Positions 50,330 through 59,987 of a stretch of DNA of 64,000 nucleotides are shown one piece after another. Source of the stretch: Burkholderia sp. USMB20 (GTDB lineage: Bacteria; Pseudomonadota; Gammaproteobacteria; Burkholderiales; Burkholderiaceae); assembly GCF_000949135.2 (NCBI RefSeq), contig NZ_JTAN02000017.1:1-64000 (forward strand), in the 5' to 3' direction. The position numbers and the translations under genes are program-made. Below the pieces are notes generated by a model, which was given only the letters and a program-made list of their open reading frames with translations, was not told the DNA's origin and made no database searches. Every line of letters starts with the position of its first letter. Within the stretch, counting starts at the first letter, position 1.

Positions 50330-51414
50330 CGTGCGATCCCGACGAAGCGGCCCTGCCGGTCGATCGCGAACATCTCGACGGCGACCGATGGCGGCACGAT
50401 GTCGCGCGCGACCTGCAGCGCGTGCGCGCAGACGAGGTCGCCGAGCGGCACGCCTTCGGCCAGCGCGAGCTTCAGCGCTTCCTGGCTGGTGTTCGCCGCG
50501 CGCATCGCGGCCTGCAGCGCGTCGTTCGCGCCCGCCTCGGCCGCCCACTGCGCGAGCAGCGGCAGGTCGATGCTCGAATGGCGGCTGTGCAGGTCGAGAT
50601 GGCCGGCCGCGAGCTTGCTGAGCTTGCCGAAGCCGCCGCACATCGACAGGCGCGCCACCGGCGCGCGGCGCAGGTGCTTGAGCACCGCGCCGGCGAAATC
50701 GCCCATTTCGATCAGTGCCATGTCGGGCAGGCCGTAGTGCGCGCGCATCGCATCCTCGCTCGCGTTGCCGGTGCACGCGGCGATGTGCGCGATCCCGTTC
50801 GCGCGCGCGACGTCGATGCCCTGATGGATCGACGCGATGTACGCCGAGCACGAGAACGGCCGCACGATGCCGGTCGTGCCGAGAATCGACAAGCCGCCGA
50901 CGATACCCAGCCGCGGGTTCATCGTCTTCAGCGCGAGCGCCTCGCCGCCCTCGACACCGATCGTCACGTCGAAGCCGCCCGTGTAGCCGTATTCGGCCGC
51001 GAGCGCGTCGAGGTGCGCGGTCATCATCTGGCGCGGCACCGGATTGATCGCCGGTTCGCCGACCGGCAGCGTGAGCCCCGCGCGCGTGACGGTGCCGACC
51101 CCCGGCCCCGCGTGAAAACGCACGCCGGGCGCGGCGGCGAGCGCGACCCGCGCGAAGATCAGCGCGCCGTGCGTGACGTCCGGATCGTCGCCGGCATCCT
51201 TGATCGTGCCGGCTTCCGCGCCGTCGGCCGTGGCTCGGCAGAACGCGAGCCGCATCATCACGCGCTGCCCCTTCGGCAGCACGATCTCGACCGCATCGTC
51301 CGCGCGGCCCGCGAGCAGTACGCGTGCGGCGGCAAGCGACGTCGCGGTCGCGCAGCTGCCGGTCGTATAGCCGAACCGCAGCGGTGCCGGTTGTTCGGGG
51401 GTTTCGTCGCGCAT
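50326..51414 (-). CDS. cbiD: Cobalt-precorrin-5B C1-methyltransferase (CbiD type)
   Basis: 362 residues. [25 protein letters not shown] at the start is the CbiD signature, followed by [19 protein letters not shown] and [27 protein letters not shown]. It methylates C1 in the anaerobic-type route; in the strictly aerobic route that step is performed by CobF, which is not seen in this window. Its start overlaps the cobL stop by one base and its end overlaps cobK. Confidence 0.95.
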   Translation of the reverse strand: MRDETPEQPAPLRFGYTTGSCATATSLAAARVLLAGRADDAVEIVLPKGQRVMMRLAFCRATADGAEAGTIKDAGDDPDVTHGALIFARVALAAAPGVRFHAGPGVGTVTRAGLTLPVGEPAINPVPRQMMTAHLDALAAEYGYTGGFDVTIGVEGGEALALKTMNPRLGIVGGLSILGTTGIVRPFSCSAYIASIHQGIDVARANGIAHIAACTGNASEDAMRAHYGLPDMALIEMGDFAGAVLKHLRRAPVARLSMCGGFGKLSKLAAGHLDLHSRHSSIDLPLLAQWAAEAGANDALQAAMRAANTSQEALKLALAEGVPLGDLVCAHALQVARDIVPPSVAVEMFAIDRQGRFVGIAR

Positions 51415-52649
51415 CAGGCAGGGTCCGCGAGGTCGGTCGCCGTGGAAGCGGGCTTGTGCACGTCGTACAGCGTGACGGGCAACGGCTGCCGCCACGTGTC
51501 GAAGCGGCCGAGCGGCTCGGCGTGCGCGAGCGATACGCGCGTGAGCGTGCCGCCGTGCGCGTCGCGCCACGCGGCGAGCGCCAGCTCGCCCTGCAGCGTG
51601 ACCGCGTTCGCGACGAGCCGGCCGCCGGGCTTCAGTGCCGACCAGCACGCGTCGAGCACGCCGGGCACGGTCGCGCCGCCGCCGATGAAGATCGCATCGG
51701 GCGCGGCGAGCCCCGCGAGCGCATCGGGCGCGCGCCCGGCCACGAGTTGCAGGCCCGGTACGCCGAGCGCGTCGCGGTTGTGCTCGATGAAGCGCTGCCG
51801 CTCCGCATGCGACTCGATCGCGATCGCCTGGCACGACGGATGCGCGCGCATCCACTCGATGCCGATCGAGCCGCTGCCCGCGCCGACGTCCCACAACAGT
51901 TCGCCGGGGGCAGGCGCGAGGCGTCCGAGCGTCAGCGCGCGCATGTCGCGCTTGGTGAGCTGGCCGTCGTGGCGGTACGCGTCGTCGGGCAGGCCGGGCG
52001 TGAGTGCGCGGCGCGGCGCATCGGGGCCGGCCTGGCAGTCGAGCGCGACGAGATTGAGCGCGGCGGTTTCGTCGATGTGCCAGTCTTGCGCGAGCCCGTC
52101 GATGCGCCGCTCGAGCGGGCCGCCGAGGTGCTCGAACACGCTGATGCGCGTCGGGCCGAAGCCGCGCGCGGCGAGTTCGGCGGCGACCGTGGCCGGCGTG
52201 CGGCCGTCGGCGCTCAGCACGAACAGGCGCCGGCCCGGCAGCAGGTGACGCGCCAGCGTCGCGAGCGGCCGGCCGACGAGCGACACCGCGCCGACGTCCT
52301 GCAACGCCCAGCCGAGCCGCGCGGCCGCCAGCGACAGCGACGACGGTGCGGGCAGCACGCGCCATTCGTCGGGGGACAGTTCGCGCGCGAGCGTCGCGCC
52401 GACGCCGAACAGCATCGGGTCGCCGCTCGCCAGCACGCAGACGGGTGAGCCGCGCTGCGCGAGCAGGCCCGACAGGTCGAACGGCGACGGCCATGCGGCG
52501 CGTTCGGCCGGCAGCCGCGCGGGCAGCATGTCGAGGTGCCGCTTCGCGCCGACGACCCGCTTCGCCTCGAGCAGCGCGCGCCGCGCGCCGCGCCCGAGCC
52601 CCGCGTAGCCGTCGTCGCCGATGCCCACTACCGTCAGCCACGCCGTCAT
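51414..52649 (-). CDS. cobL: Precorrin-6Y C5,15-methyltransferase (decarboxylating), CbiE-CbiT fusion
   Basis: 411 residues with two catalytic parts. Residues 1-200 are CbiE-like ([45 protein letters not shown]). Residues 215-400 are CbiT-like with a class I SAM fold ([55 protein letters not shown]). The fusion methylates C5 and C15 and decarboxylates the C12 acetate. First gene of the minus-strand arm, ending at the cbiD start. Confidence 0.96.
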   Translation of the reverse strand: MTAWLTVVGIGDDGYAGLGRGARRALLEAKRVVGAKRHLDMLPARLPAERAAWPSPFDLSGLLAQRGSPVCVLASGDPMLFGVGATLARELSPDEWRVLPAPSSLSLAAARLGWALQDVGAVSLVGRPLATLARHLLPGRRLFVLSADGRTPATVAAELAARGFGPTRISVFEHLGGPLERRIDGLAQDWHIDETAALNLVALDCQAGPDAPRRALTPGLPDDAYRHDGQLTKRDMRALTLGRLAPAPGELLWDVGAGSGSIGIEWMRAHPSCQAIAIESHAERQRFIEHNRDALGVPGLQLVAGRAPDALAGLAAPDAIFIGGGATVPGVLDACWSALKPGGRLVANAVTLQGELALAAWRDAHGGTLTRVSLAHAEPLGRFDTWRQPLPVTLYDVHKPASTATDLADPA

Positions 52650-52888
52650 GCACCCTTCCTCTTCGTCCGATTCCATCGAGTCGCCGCACGGCGGCCGTGA
52701 AGGCGCCGGTGCGGCCGTCCGCATTGCGAAAGTCGGCATGGTACCGTGTTCCACCGCGCGTTTCATCTGCGAGCCCGCCGACGCCGGGCCGCGTTTCGCG
52801 TCGGCCACGGCGCCTGCCCGACGGTCGCCCGACGGTCGCCTTGGGGTCCCGAAATGCCGGTGAAATCGGGTATGCTACGGCCGTTCGT

Positions 52889-53055
52889 TCGCCGGTGCCC
52901 TTCGGGGCCGAAGAGGGAACACAGGGCGCGCCTCGCGCCGCTGTGGCTGCCCCCGCAACTGTAGACAGCGAGCCGATCTCCCCCTCATGCCACTGGTTTC
53001 ACCGGGAAGGCCGGGAGCCGGCGCCGACCTGTCAGCCAGGAGACCTGCCGGCCTG
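52889..53055 (+). ncRNA. Cobalamin riboswitch
   Basis: The conserved blocks occur in order: CCGGTGCCC...GAAGAGGGAAC (52891-52920), GCTGTGGCTGCCCCCGCAAC around 52940-52960, ATGCCACTGG (52987-52996), GGAAGGC (53005-53011) and the B12 box AGCCAGGAGACCTGCC (53035-53050). It sits on the plus strand just ahead of cobG and should shut the cobG-cobH-cobI-cobJ arm when adenosylcobalamin is plentiful. TATGCT at 52871-52876 could be the -10 of its promoter. Confidence 0.95.
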
Positions 53056-53062
53056 AAAGTGC

Positions 53063-54535
53063 GTGCGTGCCAGTCGGCGTCGGGCGGGGTGTACCGATGC
53101 GTTGGCCGCGGCGCGACACTGTCCCGGTATCCCGTTGAGATCCGCCCCCGATTCGAATCCTGCTTCGCCCGTCGTGCGCCCTTCGGCTTGCCCGGGGCTC
53201 GTGCGCGTCGTCGCGGCCGCCGACGGCGGGCTGTGCCGGATCAAGCTGCCGGGCGGCCGGCTCGACGCGCGGCAGGCGCGCGCGATCGCCGCCGTCGCGC
53301 GTGCCTGCGGCTCCGGCGCGATCGACGCGACCAATCGCGCGAATCTCCAGCTGCGCGGCATTCGCGACGGCACGGCCGATACGCTGGTCGACGCGTTGCT
53401 CGACGCGGGCCTGGGCCCACGCATCAACGCGGGCGAGGCCGCTGACGACCGCGCCGCGCTTGCCGCAAGCGACGACGTCCGCAACCTGATGCTCAGCCCG
53501 CTTGCGGGGCGCGATCCCGACGCGCTGCTCGACAGCCGCACACTCGCGCTTGCGCTGCTCGACATGCTGACGCACGAGCCGCGCCGCGGCGAACTGTCGC
53601 CGAAATTCTCGATCCAACTCGACGGCGGCGAATCGGTCGCGGCGCTCGATCATCCGCACGACATCTGGCTCGCCGCGTGGCGTCGCGGCGACGGCGCGGT
53701 CCGCATCGCCGCGGGCCTGGCCGGCTGTCCGCCGGTCGCGCCCGGCGATCCGCCCGCCGCGTTCGACGTGGCGCCGGACCAGACCGTCGCGCTCGTGCGC
53801 GCGTTGCTGCTGGCGTTCCTCGATCTCGCGCCGGCCGACGTCACGCGGATGCGTGCGTGGCTCGCGACCGGCGGCGCACGCGCGTTGCGCGAGCGTGCGC
53901 AGCATTACGTACAGTTCCCGCTCGAAGCCGATCCGGCACTGGCCGGCTGGCGGCGCACGCAAGCGGATGCCGCGCTGCGTTTCGGCGCACGGCCGTCGCG
54001 CGACGCGGATCGCTGCAGCGTCGGCGCGCAGTTCGTGCTCGGCCGGCTCGACGCGTCGCAACTGGAACGGCTCGCGGCACTGGCCGACGCCGACGGCGAC
54101 GGCACGCTGTCGATGACGCCGTGGCAAGGCGTGTTCGTGCACGGCGTGCGGCACGAACGTGCGCCGGCCGTGCTCGACGCGCTCGCGTCGCTCGGGCTCG
54201 TGTGCACGACATCCGACCCGCTGGCGGCGCTGGTCGCCTGCACCGGCAGCGCGGGCTGCGCGAAGTCGCGTGCCGATACGAAACGCGATGCGCTCGCGCT
54301 GGCCGCGCGCGTCGGCCATCCGGTCGACGTGCACCTGACCGGCTGCGAGCGCCACTGTGCGCTGCCGCACCCCGCGACGCATACGCTGGTCGCGGTCGCG
54401 CCCGCGCGCTACGACCTTTACCGGCGCGACGCCGCCGCGGGCCTCGGCGCCCCGCTCGCGCGCCATCTGACGATTGACCAGGCCGCGGCCCGACTGACGG
54501 GCGCGCGCCACAGCCAGGACACCACCGATGCTTGA
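53063..54535 (+). CDS. cobG: Precorrin-3B synthase (CobG)
   Basis: 490 residues from a GTG at 53063, 8 nt after the riboswitch; a TTG at 53135 (LRSAPDSNPAS) is an equally plausible start, giving 466 residues. It belongs to the nitrite/sulfite reductase half-domain group: GLCRIKLPGGRLDARQARAIA and TNRANLQLRGIRD near the N-terminus. The 4Fe-4S/siroheme ligands are in ACTGSAGCAKSRADTKRDALA and LTGCERHCALPHPATH (about 395-440). It uses O2 to form the C20-hydroxy gamma-lactone that primes ring contraction. Overlaps cobH by 8 nt. Confidence 0.93.
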   Translation: MRASRRRAGCTDALAAARHCPGIPLRSAPDSNPASPVVRPSACPGLVRVVAAADGGLCRIKLPGGRLDARQARAIAAVARACGSGAIDATNRANLQLRGIRDGTADTLVDALLDAGLGPRINAGEAADDRAALAASDDVRNLMLSPLAGRDPDALLDSRTLALALLDMLTHEPRRGELSPKFSIQLDGGESVAALDHPHDIWLAAWRRGDGAVRIAAGLAGCPPVAPGDPPAAFDVAPDQTVALVRALLLAFLDLAPADVTRMRAWLATGGARALRERAQHYVQFPLEADPALAGWRRTQADAALRFGARPSRDADRCSVGAQFVLGRLDASQLERLAALADADGDGTLSMTPWQGVFVHGVRHERAPAVLDALASLGLVCTTSDPLAALVACTGSAGCAKSRADTKRDALALAARVGHPVDVHLTGCERHCALPHPATHTLVAVAPARYDLYRRDAAAGLGAPLARHLTIDQAAARLTGARHSQDTTDA

Positions 54536-55154
54536 CTACATTCGCGACGGGCAGGAAATCTACCGCCAGTCGTTCGCGACGATCCGCGCCGAGGCCGACC
54601 TGTCGCAGGTTCCGCCCGATCTCGAGAAACTCGCGGTGCGCGTGATCCACGCGTGCGGGATGGTCGATGTCACCTACGACCTGCGCTTCTCGGCCGGCGC
54701 CGGCACGGCGGGCCGTATGGCGCTCGCGGCCGGCGCGCCGATCCTGTGCGACGCGAAGATGGTTGCCGAAGGCATCACGCGCGCGCGGCTGCCGGCCGGC
54801 AATCGCGTGATCTGCACGCTCGGCGAACCGGAAGTGCCCGACCTCGCGCGGCATCTCGGCAACACACGCTCGGCCGCGGCGCTCGAACTGTGGCGCCCGC
54901 ATCTGGCCGGCAGCGTCGTCGTGATCGGCAATGCGCCGACCGCGCTGTTCCACCTGCTCGACATGATCGACGCCGGTGCGCCGCGCCCCGCGCTGATTCT
55001 CGGCTTTCCGGTCGGCTTCATCGGCGCGGCCGAATCGAAGGCGGCGCTCGACGCCGACAGCCGCGGCGTGCCGTACGTCGCGCTGCTCGGCCGGCGCGGC
55101 GGCAGCGCAATGGCGGCCGCCGCGGTCAACGCACTTGCGACGGAGGCCGAATGA
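54528..55154 (+). CDS. cobH: Precorrin-8X methylmutase
   Basis: 208 residues. [24 protein letters not shown] at the start; [20 protein letters not shown] (about residue 40) carries the catalytic His; [13 protein letters not shown] and [17 protein letters not shown] follow. It moves the methyl group from C11 to C12, giving hydrogenobyrinate or its cobalt form. It overlaps cobG upstream and cobI downstream by 4 nt (ATGA). Confidence 0.97.
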   Translation: MLDYIRDGQEIYRQSFATIRAEADLSQVPPDLEKLAVRVIHACGMVDVTYDLRFSAGAGTAGRMALAAGAPILCDAKMVAEGITRARLPAGNRVICTLGEPEVPDLARHLGNTRSAAALELWRPHLAGSVVVIGNAPTALFHLLDMIDAGAPRPALILGFPVGFIGAAESKAALDADSRGVPYVALLGRRGGSAMAAAAVNALATEAE

Positions 55155-55885
55155 CGGCCCCGCGCGGACGCCTGTTCGGGGTCGGCGTCGGCCCCGGCGA
55201 TCCTGAACTGATGACGATCAAGGCGCTGCGCGTGCTGCAGGCCGCGCCGGTGGTCGCGTATTTCGTCGCGAAGGGCAAGAAGGGCAATGCGTACGGAATC
55301 GTCGAGGCGCACCTGCGCGACGCGCAGACGCAATTGCCGCTCGTCTATCCGGTGACGACCGAGGCGCTGGCGCCGCCGCTTTGCTACGAGACCGTGATCG
55401 CCGACTTCTACGACACGGCGGCCGAGATCGTCGCGTCGCATCTCGACGCCGGGCGCGACGTCGCGGTGATCTGCGAAGGCGACCCGTTCTTCTACGGGTC
55501 GTACATGTACCTGCACGATCGCCTCGCGCCGCGCTACGACACCGAAGTGATCCCGGGCGTGTGCGCGATGCTCGGCGGCACGGCCGTGCTCGGCCAGCCG
55601 CTCGTCTATCGCAACCAGAGCCTGTCGGTGCTGTCCGGCGTGCTGCCGGAGGACGAATTGCGCGCGCGGCTCGCGCAGGCCGACGCGGCCGTCGTGATGA
55701 AGCTCGGCCGCAACTTCGACAAGGTGCGGCGCGTGCTCGACGAACTGGGGCTCGCGAAGCGCGCGCTGTACGTCGAGCGCGCGACGATGGCGGCCCAGCG
55801 CATCGTGCCGCTCGACGAAGTCGATCCGATGGCGTCGCCGTATTTCTCGCTGCTCGTCGTCCCGGGGGAAAAATGGCAAGGATGA
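55151..55885 (+). CDS. cobI: Precorrin-2 C20-methyltransferase
   Basis: 244 residues. [24 protein letters not shown] is the SAM-binding start; [15 protein letters not shown] and [19 protein letters not shown] (about residue 110) are CobI/CbiL segments; [17 protein letters not shown] is the family loop. It adds the C20 methyl group that is later lost in ring contraction. Its TGA overlaps the ATG of the cbiG-cobJ fusion. Confidence 0.96.
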   Translation: MTAPRGRLFGVGVGPGDPELMTIKALRVLQAAPVVAYFVAKGKKGNAYGIVEAHLRDAQTQLPLVYPVTTEALAPPLCYETVIADFYDTAAEIVASHLDAGRDVAVICEGDPFFYGSYMYLHDRLAPRYDTEVIPGVCAMLGGTAVLGQPLVYRNQSLSVLSGVLPEDELRARLAQADAAVVMKLGRNFDKVRRVLDELGLAKRALYVERATMAAQRIVPLDEVDPMASPYFSLLVVPGEKWQG

Positions 55886-57678
55886 CGACCCCGCCCGCGA
55901 TCGTGATTCTCGGCGCGGGCGCGCTCGATACCGCGCGGCGCATCCAGGCGCGTTATCCGGGGGCCGCCGTGCACGGGCTCGCGTCGCGCGTCGAGGCCGA
56001 CGTGCCGTTCGACGAACTCGGCGCGCACCTGCGCGAACTCTACGCGCGCGGCTTGCCGATCGTCGCGCTGTGCGCGGCCGGCATCGTGATCCGTTGCGTC
56101 GCGCCGGCACTCGCCGACAAGGGTGTCGAACCGCCGGTGCTCGCGGTCGCGGAAGACGGGTCGGCCGTCGTGCCGCTGCTCGGCGGGCTGACGGGCGTCA
56201 ACGTGATCGCGCGCGAAATCGCCGAATGCCTCGGCGTCGCGCCGGCGATCACCACGAGCGGCGAGCTGCGCTTCGGCGCATGCGTGCTCAACCCGCCCGA
56301 CGGCTATGCGCTCGCCGATCTCCAGCAAGGCAAGCGCTTCGTGTCCGACCTGCTCGCGGGCGCGGCCACGCGCGTCGACGGCGCGGCGCCGTGGCTCGAC
56401 GACGTCGCGCTACCGCGCGACGACGCGGCCGCGCATGCGATCCGCGTGACGCCCGATGCGTGGCGCGGCGCGCGCGACGAACTCGTGATCCATCCGCGCA
56501 GCGTGGTGGTCGGCGTCGATACGCGCGGCGTGCGGGCCGATGCGGCGCCGTCGCTTGCCGAACGCATCGACGCGCTGCTCGACACGCACGGCCTCGCGCG
56601 GCTGGCGCTTGCCGCGCTCGTCGCACCGGCGACGTTGCTCGGCGATGCGCGGGTCGAAGCCGCCGCACAGGCGCTGGACGTGCCGCTGCGCTTTGCCGAA
56701 GGCGATGGCGACGGTGATAGCGAAGGCGATGGTGACAGCGATGGCGATGTCGATGGTGACAGCGATGGCGATGTCGATGGCGATAAGGCCCGCGCTGGCA
56801 ACACCGCCGCCGCCCTGCTCGCCCGCACGTTGCGCGTCGCGCATACGCTGCGCGCAGCGACCGATGGCCTCGCGTGCGCGGTCGCTGCCGAGCCCGTCGA
56901 TCCCGCCACGCTCGGCCGTGCACGCGGCCGCCTGACGGTGCTCGGCCTCGGCCCCGGCGACGCTGCATGGCTCACGCCCGCGGCGCGCAGCGCGCTCGCG
57001 GACGCCACCGACATCCTCGGCTATACGACCTACGTGACGATGGCCGGCCCGTTCCGCGCGGAGCAGCGCGTGCACGGCACCGACAATCGCGAGGAAATGC
57101 AGCGTGCGCGCCATGCGTTCGAACTGGCAGCCGAGGGCCGGCGCGTCGCGGTCGTGTCGTCGGGCGATCCGGGCGTGTTCGCGATGGCCGCGGCCGTGCT
57201 CGAAGCCCTCGACGAAGCGCGCGATCCGCGCTGGGCCGCGGTCGAACTGCGCATCGAACCCGGTGTCTCGGCATCGCTCGCGACCGCCGCGCAAGCCGGC
57301 GCGCCGCTCGGCCACGATTTCTGCGCGATCTCGCTGTCGGACAACCTGAAGCCGTGGGACGTGATCGAGATGCGCCTGCGGCACGCGGCGCAAGCCGATC
57401 TGGTGATGGCGTTCTACAACCCGATCTCGCGTGCTCGGCCGTGGCAGCTCGATCGTGCGCTCGATGCGGTGCGCGCGCACCGCGCGGCCGATACGGTCGT
57501 CGTGCTCGGCCGCGACATCGGCCGGCCCGGCGCGACGCTCGCGACGACGACGCTCGGCGCGCTGCGCAGCGATCAGGTCGACATGCGCACGATGGTGATC
57601 GTCGGTTCGTCGACGACGCGGCGTTTCGCGATCGGCGACGGGCGTGAGTGGGTGTATACGCCGCGCTGGTATCGCTGA
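55882..57678 (+). CDS. cobJ: CbiG-CobJ fusion: ring-opening hydrolase plus precorrin-3B C17-methyltransferase
   Basis: 598 residues from the ATG at 55882 (an ATG at 55873 is also in frame). Residues 1-170 are CbiG N-terminal/middle domain ([60 protein letters not shown]). Residues 190-270 are CbiG C-terminal ([17 protein letters not shown]). Residues 273-302 form an Asp/Gly-rich linker encoded by a tandem repeat. Residues 345-598 are CobJ ([57 protein letters not shown]). CbiG opens the delta-lactone of precorrin-5A; CobJ methylates C17 and contracts the ring. Confidence 0.93.
   Translation: MTTPPAIVILGAGALDTARRIQARYPGAAVHGLASRVEADVPFDELGAHLRELYARGLPIVALCAAGIVIRCVAPALADKGVEPPVLAVAEDGSAVVPLLGGLTGVNVIAREIAECLGVAPAITTSGELRFGACVLNPPDGYALADLQQGKRFVSDLLAGAATRVDGAAPWLDDVALPRDDAAAHAIRVTPDAWRGARDELVIHPRSVVVGVDTRGVRADAAPSLAERIDALLDTHGLARLALAALVAPATLLGDARVEAAAQALDVPLRFAEGDGDGDSEGDGDSDGDVDGDSDGDVDGDKARAGNTAAALLARTLRVAHTLRAATDGLACAVAAEPVDPATLGRARGRLTVLGLGPGDAAWLTPAARSALADATDILGYTTYVTMAGPFRAEQRVHGTDNREEMQRARHAFELAAEGRRVAVVSSGDPGVFAMAAAVLEALDEARDPRWAAVELRIEPGVSASLATAAQAGAPLGHDFCAISLSDNLKPWDVIEMRLRHAAQADLVMAFYNPISRARPWQLDRALDAVRAHRAADTVVVLGRDIGRPGATLATTTLGALRSDQVDMRTMVIVGSSTTRRFAIGDGREWVYTPRWYR
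56698..56787 (+). repeat. In-frame minisatellite encoding an Asp/Gly linker
   Basis: A run of GGCGAT/GGTGAC/AGCGAT codons. Two exact 24-nt copies stand side by side at 56728-56751 and 56752-56775, each encoding DGDSDGDV, flanked by shorter related units. All units are multiples of 3 (mostly 6), so changes in copy number would alter linker length but not frame. Codon choice (GAT, GGT, GAC) is unlike the surrounding GC-rich codons. Confidence 0.85.
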
Positions 57679-57918
57679 ACTTTGATGCGGATTGAGCCAC
57701 AGCCCAGCCTTGCTGGCCGGGGCGGTAGCGTGGTTCGGGCGTCGAACTGCCCGGATATCGCGCAGCAGCCGTTCGCGTTCGCAGCGACCTTCGGGACGCT
57801 CGACGGCGAGCGGCGTACCGGCACGTGATGCGATGCGGCCGTTCCCGGTCGCTATCCTGCATCGCGGTGAACGGGACGCGAAGCAAAGCAGCCACTCCGC
57901 CCCGCTTCGCGGCCTTTG
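57679..57918. other. Intergenic between convergent cobJ and iclR, nothing recognised
   Basis: 240 nt downstream of both genes. No strong hairpin or gene was identified. Confidence 0.4.
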
Positions 57919-58662
57919 CTAGCCGCGCGCCTGCTCGGCCAGCAGCCGCGCCTTCGCATCGACCAGCAGCGCTGCATGCGTGTCGCGATGCTGGCGGATC
58001 CGCTCGGTCGGCCCGACGACCGACAGCCCGTACCAGTCGCCGTCGAGCGTCAGCGCGACCGCGATCGCCGACAGCTCGGGCGCGCTCTCGCCGAAGTTCT
58101 CGGCCCAGCCGAGTTCGCGAAACCGCGCGGTTTGCGCGACGAGCGCCGGCAGGTCGGCCACCGTCGCATCGGTGAAGCGCTCGAACGACAACTGCGCGCC
58201 GAGCGCCTGCTGCGCATCGCTCGCGAGTTCCGCGAAGATCGCCTTGCCGATCGAGTTCGCATGCAGCGGGCGCAGCTCGCCCGGCTGGCGCGTATAGCGG
58301 ATCGCCTGCTCCGATTCGACGACGTCGAGATACGTGACCGACGCGCCCTGGATCTTGCCGAGCACGGCCGTCTCGCGGCTCGCGTCGCGCAGCGCGACGA
58401 GATGCGGATGCACGATGTCGACGACGGGATCGGTCGCGTCGATCGCGGCGGCGATCGTCTGCAGGCGCCGCGTCGGATAGTAGCCGCCGCGCTTGCGCAC
58501 CTCGTACAGATAGCCGCGGCTCACGAGCGTGCGCGCCATCGCCAGGCAGCTCGACGCCGGCACGTTGAGCAGGCGCGCGAGTTCGGTGAGCGGCAGCGGC
58601 CGCCGTTCGGCGGCGAACAGCTCGAAGAGATCGAGTGTGCGGGCAACGAGTTTGACGTCCAT
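57919..58662 (-). CDS. IclR-family regulator of the organic-acid operon
   Basis: 247 residues. HTH: LVARTLDLFELFAAERRPLPLTELARLLNVPASSCLAMARTLVSRGYL in substance (residues 4-55). The effector domain follows with RRLQTIAAAIDATDPV and GELRPLHANSIGKAIFAEL, the IclR signature. Last gene of the minus-strand unit CoA-transferase, CitMHS, acyl-CoA dehydrogenase, IclR, so it is likely autoregulated through the operator at 62677-62711 upstream of the first gene. Confidence 0.93.
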   Translation of the reverse strand: MDVKLVARTLDLFELFAAERRPLPLTELARLLNVPASSCLAMARTLVSRGYLYEVRKRGGYYPTRRLQTIAAAIDATDPVVDIVHPHLVALRDASRETAVLGKIQGASVTYLDVVESEQAIRYTRQPGELRPLHANSIGKAIFAELASDAQQALGAQLSFERFTDATVADLPALVAQTARFRELGWAENFGESAPELSAIAVALTLDGDWYGLSVVGPTERIRQHRDTHAALLVDAKARLLAEQARG

Positions 58663-58714
58663 GACGAGCGCTTGATTCGGAACGGGAAACGCGCGCCGGG
58701 CGAGCCGCCGCGTG

Positions 58715-59881
58715 TCAGTACGACTTCGGCAGCCCGAGCACCTTCTCCGCGATGTAGCACAGGATCAGTTGCGGACTCACGGGCGCGAGCTTCGGAATCA
58801 TACACTCGCGCAGGTAGCGCTCGACATGGTATTCCTTCGCATAGCCCATCCCGCCGTGCGTCGCGATCGCCGTCTGGCACGCCTGGAACGCGGCTTCCGC
58901 GCCGAGGTACTTCGCGGCGTTCGCCTCCGCGCCACACGGCTGCCCCGCGTCGTAGCGCGTCGCGGCCTTCATCACCATCAGCCACGCGGCCTCGAGCTGC
59001 ATCCACGCCTGCGCGAGCGGATGCTGGATCGACTGGTTCTGCCCGATCGGCCGGCCGAACACGACGCGCTCGCACGCATACTGCGTCGCGCGTCGCAGCG
59101 CGGCCTGACCGAGGCCGATCGCCTCGGCGGCGATCAGGATCCGCTCGGGGTTCAGCCCGTGCAGCAGGTAGCGAAAGCCGTCGCCTTCGTTGCCGATCAG
59201 GTCGTCGCGCGGCACGCGCAGGTTGTCGATGAACAGCATGTTCGAATCGACGGCCTTGCGGCCCATTTTCTCGATCTCGCGCACCTCGACGCGCGAACGG
59301 TCGAGGTCGGTGTAGAACAGGCTCAAGCCGTCGGTCGGCTTCGCGACCTGGTCGAGCGGCGTCGTGCGCGCGATGATCAGCATCTTGTTCGCGACCTGCG
59401 CGGTCGAGATCCAGATCTTGCGGCCGCTCAGCACGTAGTGGTCGCCGTCGCGACGCGCCTGCGTGCTCAGGTGCGTCGTGTCGAGGCCGGCGTCGGGCTC
59501 GGTCACCGCGAAGCAGGCCTTGTCGCGCCCGGCGATCAGCGGCGGCAGGAAGCGCGCCTTCTGCGCGTCGTTGCCGAACACCTGCACCGGGTTCAGCCCG
59601 AAGATATTCATGTGGACGGCCGAGGCACCCGACAGGCCAGCGCCCGACGCGCTGATCGCGCGCATCATCAGCGCGGCCTCGGTCATCCCGAGACCGGCGC
59701 CGCCGTGGGCCGGATCCATCGCGATGCCGAGCCAGCCGGCCTCGGCGAGCGCCGCGTGAAAGTCGGACGGAAATCCGCCCGCGCGATCGCGCTCGAGCCA
59801 GTAGTCGTCGCCGAAGCGTTCGCAGATTTTCTCGATCGCGCTTTCGATCGCGCGCTGGTCGTCGGTCAGGTCGAACTGCAT
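58715..59881 (-). CDS. Acyl-CoA dehydrogenase with unusual C-terminal active-site segment
   Basis: 388 residues from the ATG at 59881. MQFDLTDDQRAIESAIEKICERF; then CFAVTEPDAGLDTTHLSTQARRDGDHYVLSGRKIWIS, the flavin/substrate motif (about 125-165); RVVFGRPIGQNQSIQHPLAQAWMQLEAA and THGGMGYAKEYHVERYLRE near the end. Most homologues continue with a YEGT-S/N-E motif holding the catalytic Glu; here the segment reads MIPKLAPVSPQLILCYIAEKVLG, without it. Dehydrogenation of a CoA ester is likely but the catalytic base is unclear. Fits an operon that makes, then oxidises, an acyl-CoA. Confidence 0.9.
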   Translation of the reverse strand: MQFDLTDDQRAIESAIEKICERFGDDYWLERDRAGGFPSDFHAALAEAGWLGIAMDPAHGGAGLGMTEAALMMRAISASGAGLSGASAVHMNIFGLNPVQVFGNDAQKARFLPPLIAGRDKACFAVTEPDAGLDTTHLSTQARRDGDHYVLSGRKIWISTAQVANKMLIIARTTPLDQVAKPTDGLSLFYTDLDRSRVEVREIEKMGRKAVDSNMLFIDNLRVPRDDLIGNEGDGFRYLLHGLNPERILIAAEAIGLGQAALRRATQYACERVVFGRPIGQNQSIQHPLAQAWMQLEAAWLMVMKAATRYDAGQPCGAEANAAKYLGAEAAFQACQTAIATHGGMGYAKEYHVERYLRECMIPKLAPVSPQLILCYIAEKVLGLPKSY

Positions 59882-59987
59882 GGATTGCTCTCCAGGAAAA
59901 CGTGAACGGCCGCGCCGCGCTCGAGACGACACCGGGCTTCGAGGCGCGTCGGTGGCGGCCGGCGCGGCGCGACAGGCACGCGGACGC

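Noticed and set aside
52650-52888. Second cobalamin riboswitch for the minus arm
   Set aside because: No B12 box or conserved core was found on the minus strand by eye; a covariance search would be needed to be certain.
56698-56787. Phase-variation switch within cobJ
   Set aside because: Repeat units are multiples of three, so gain or loss would not turn the gene off; kept as a length-variable linker instead.
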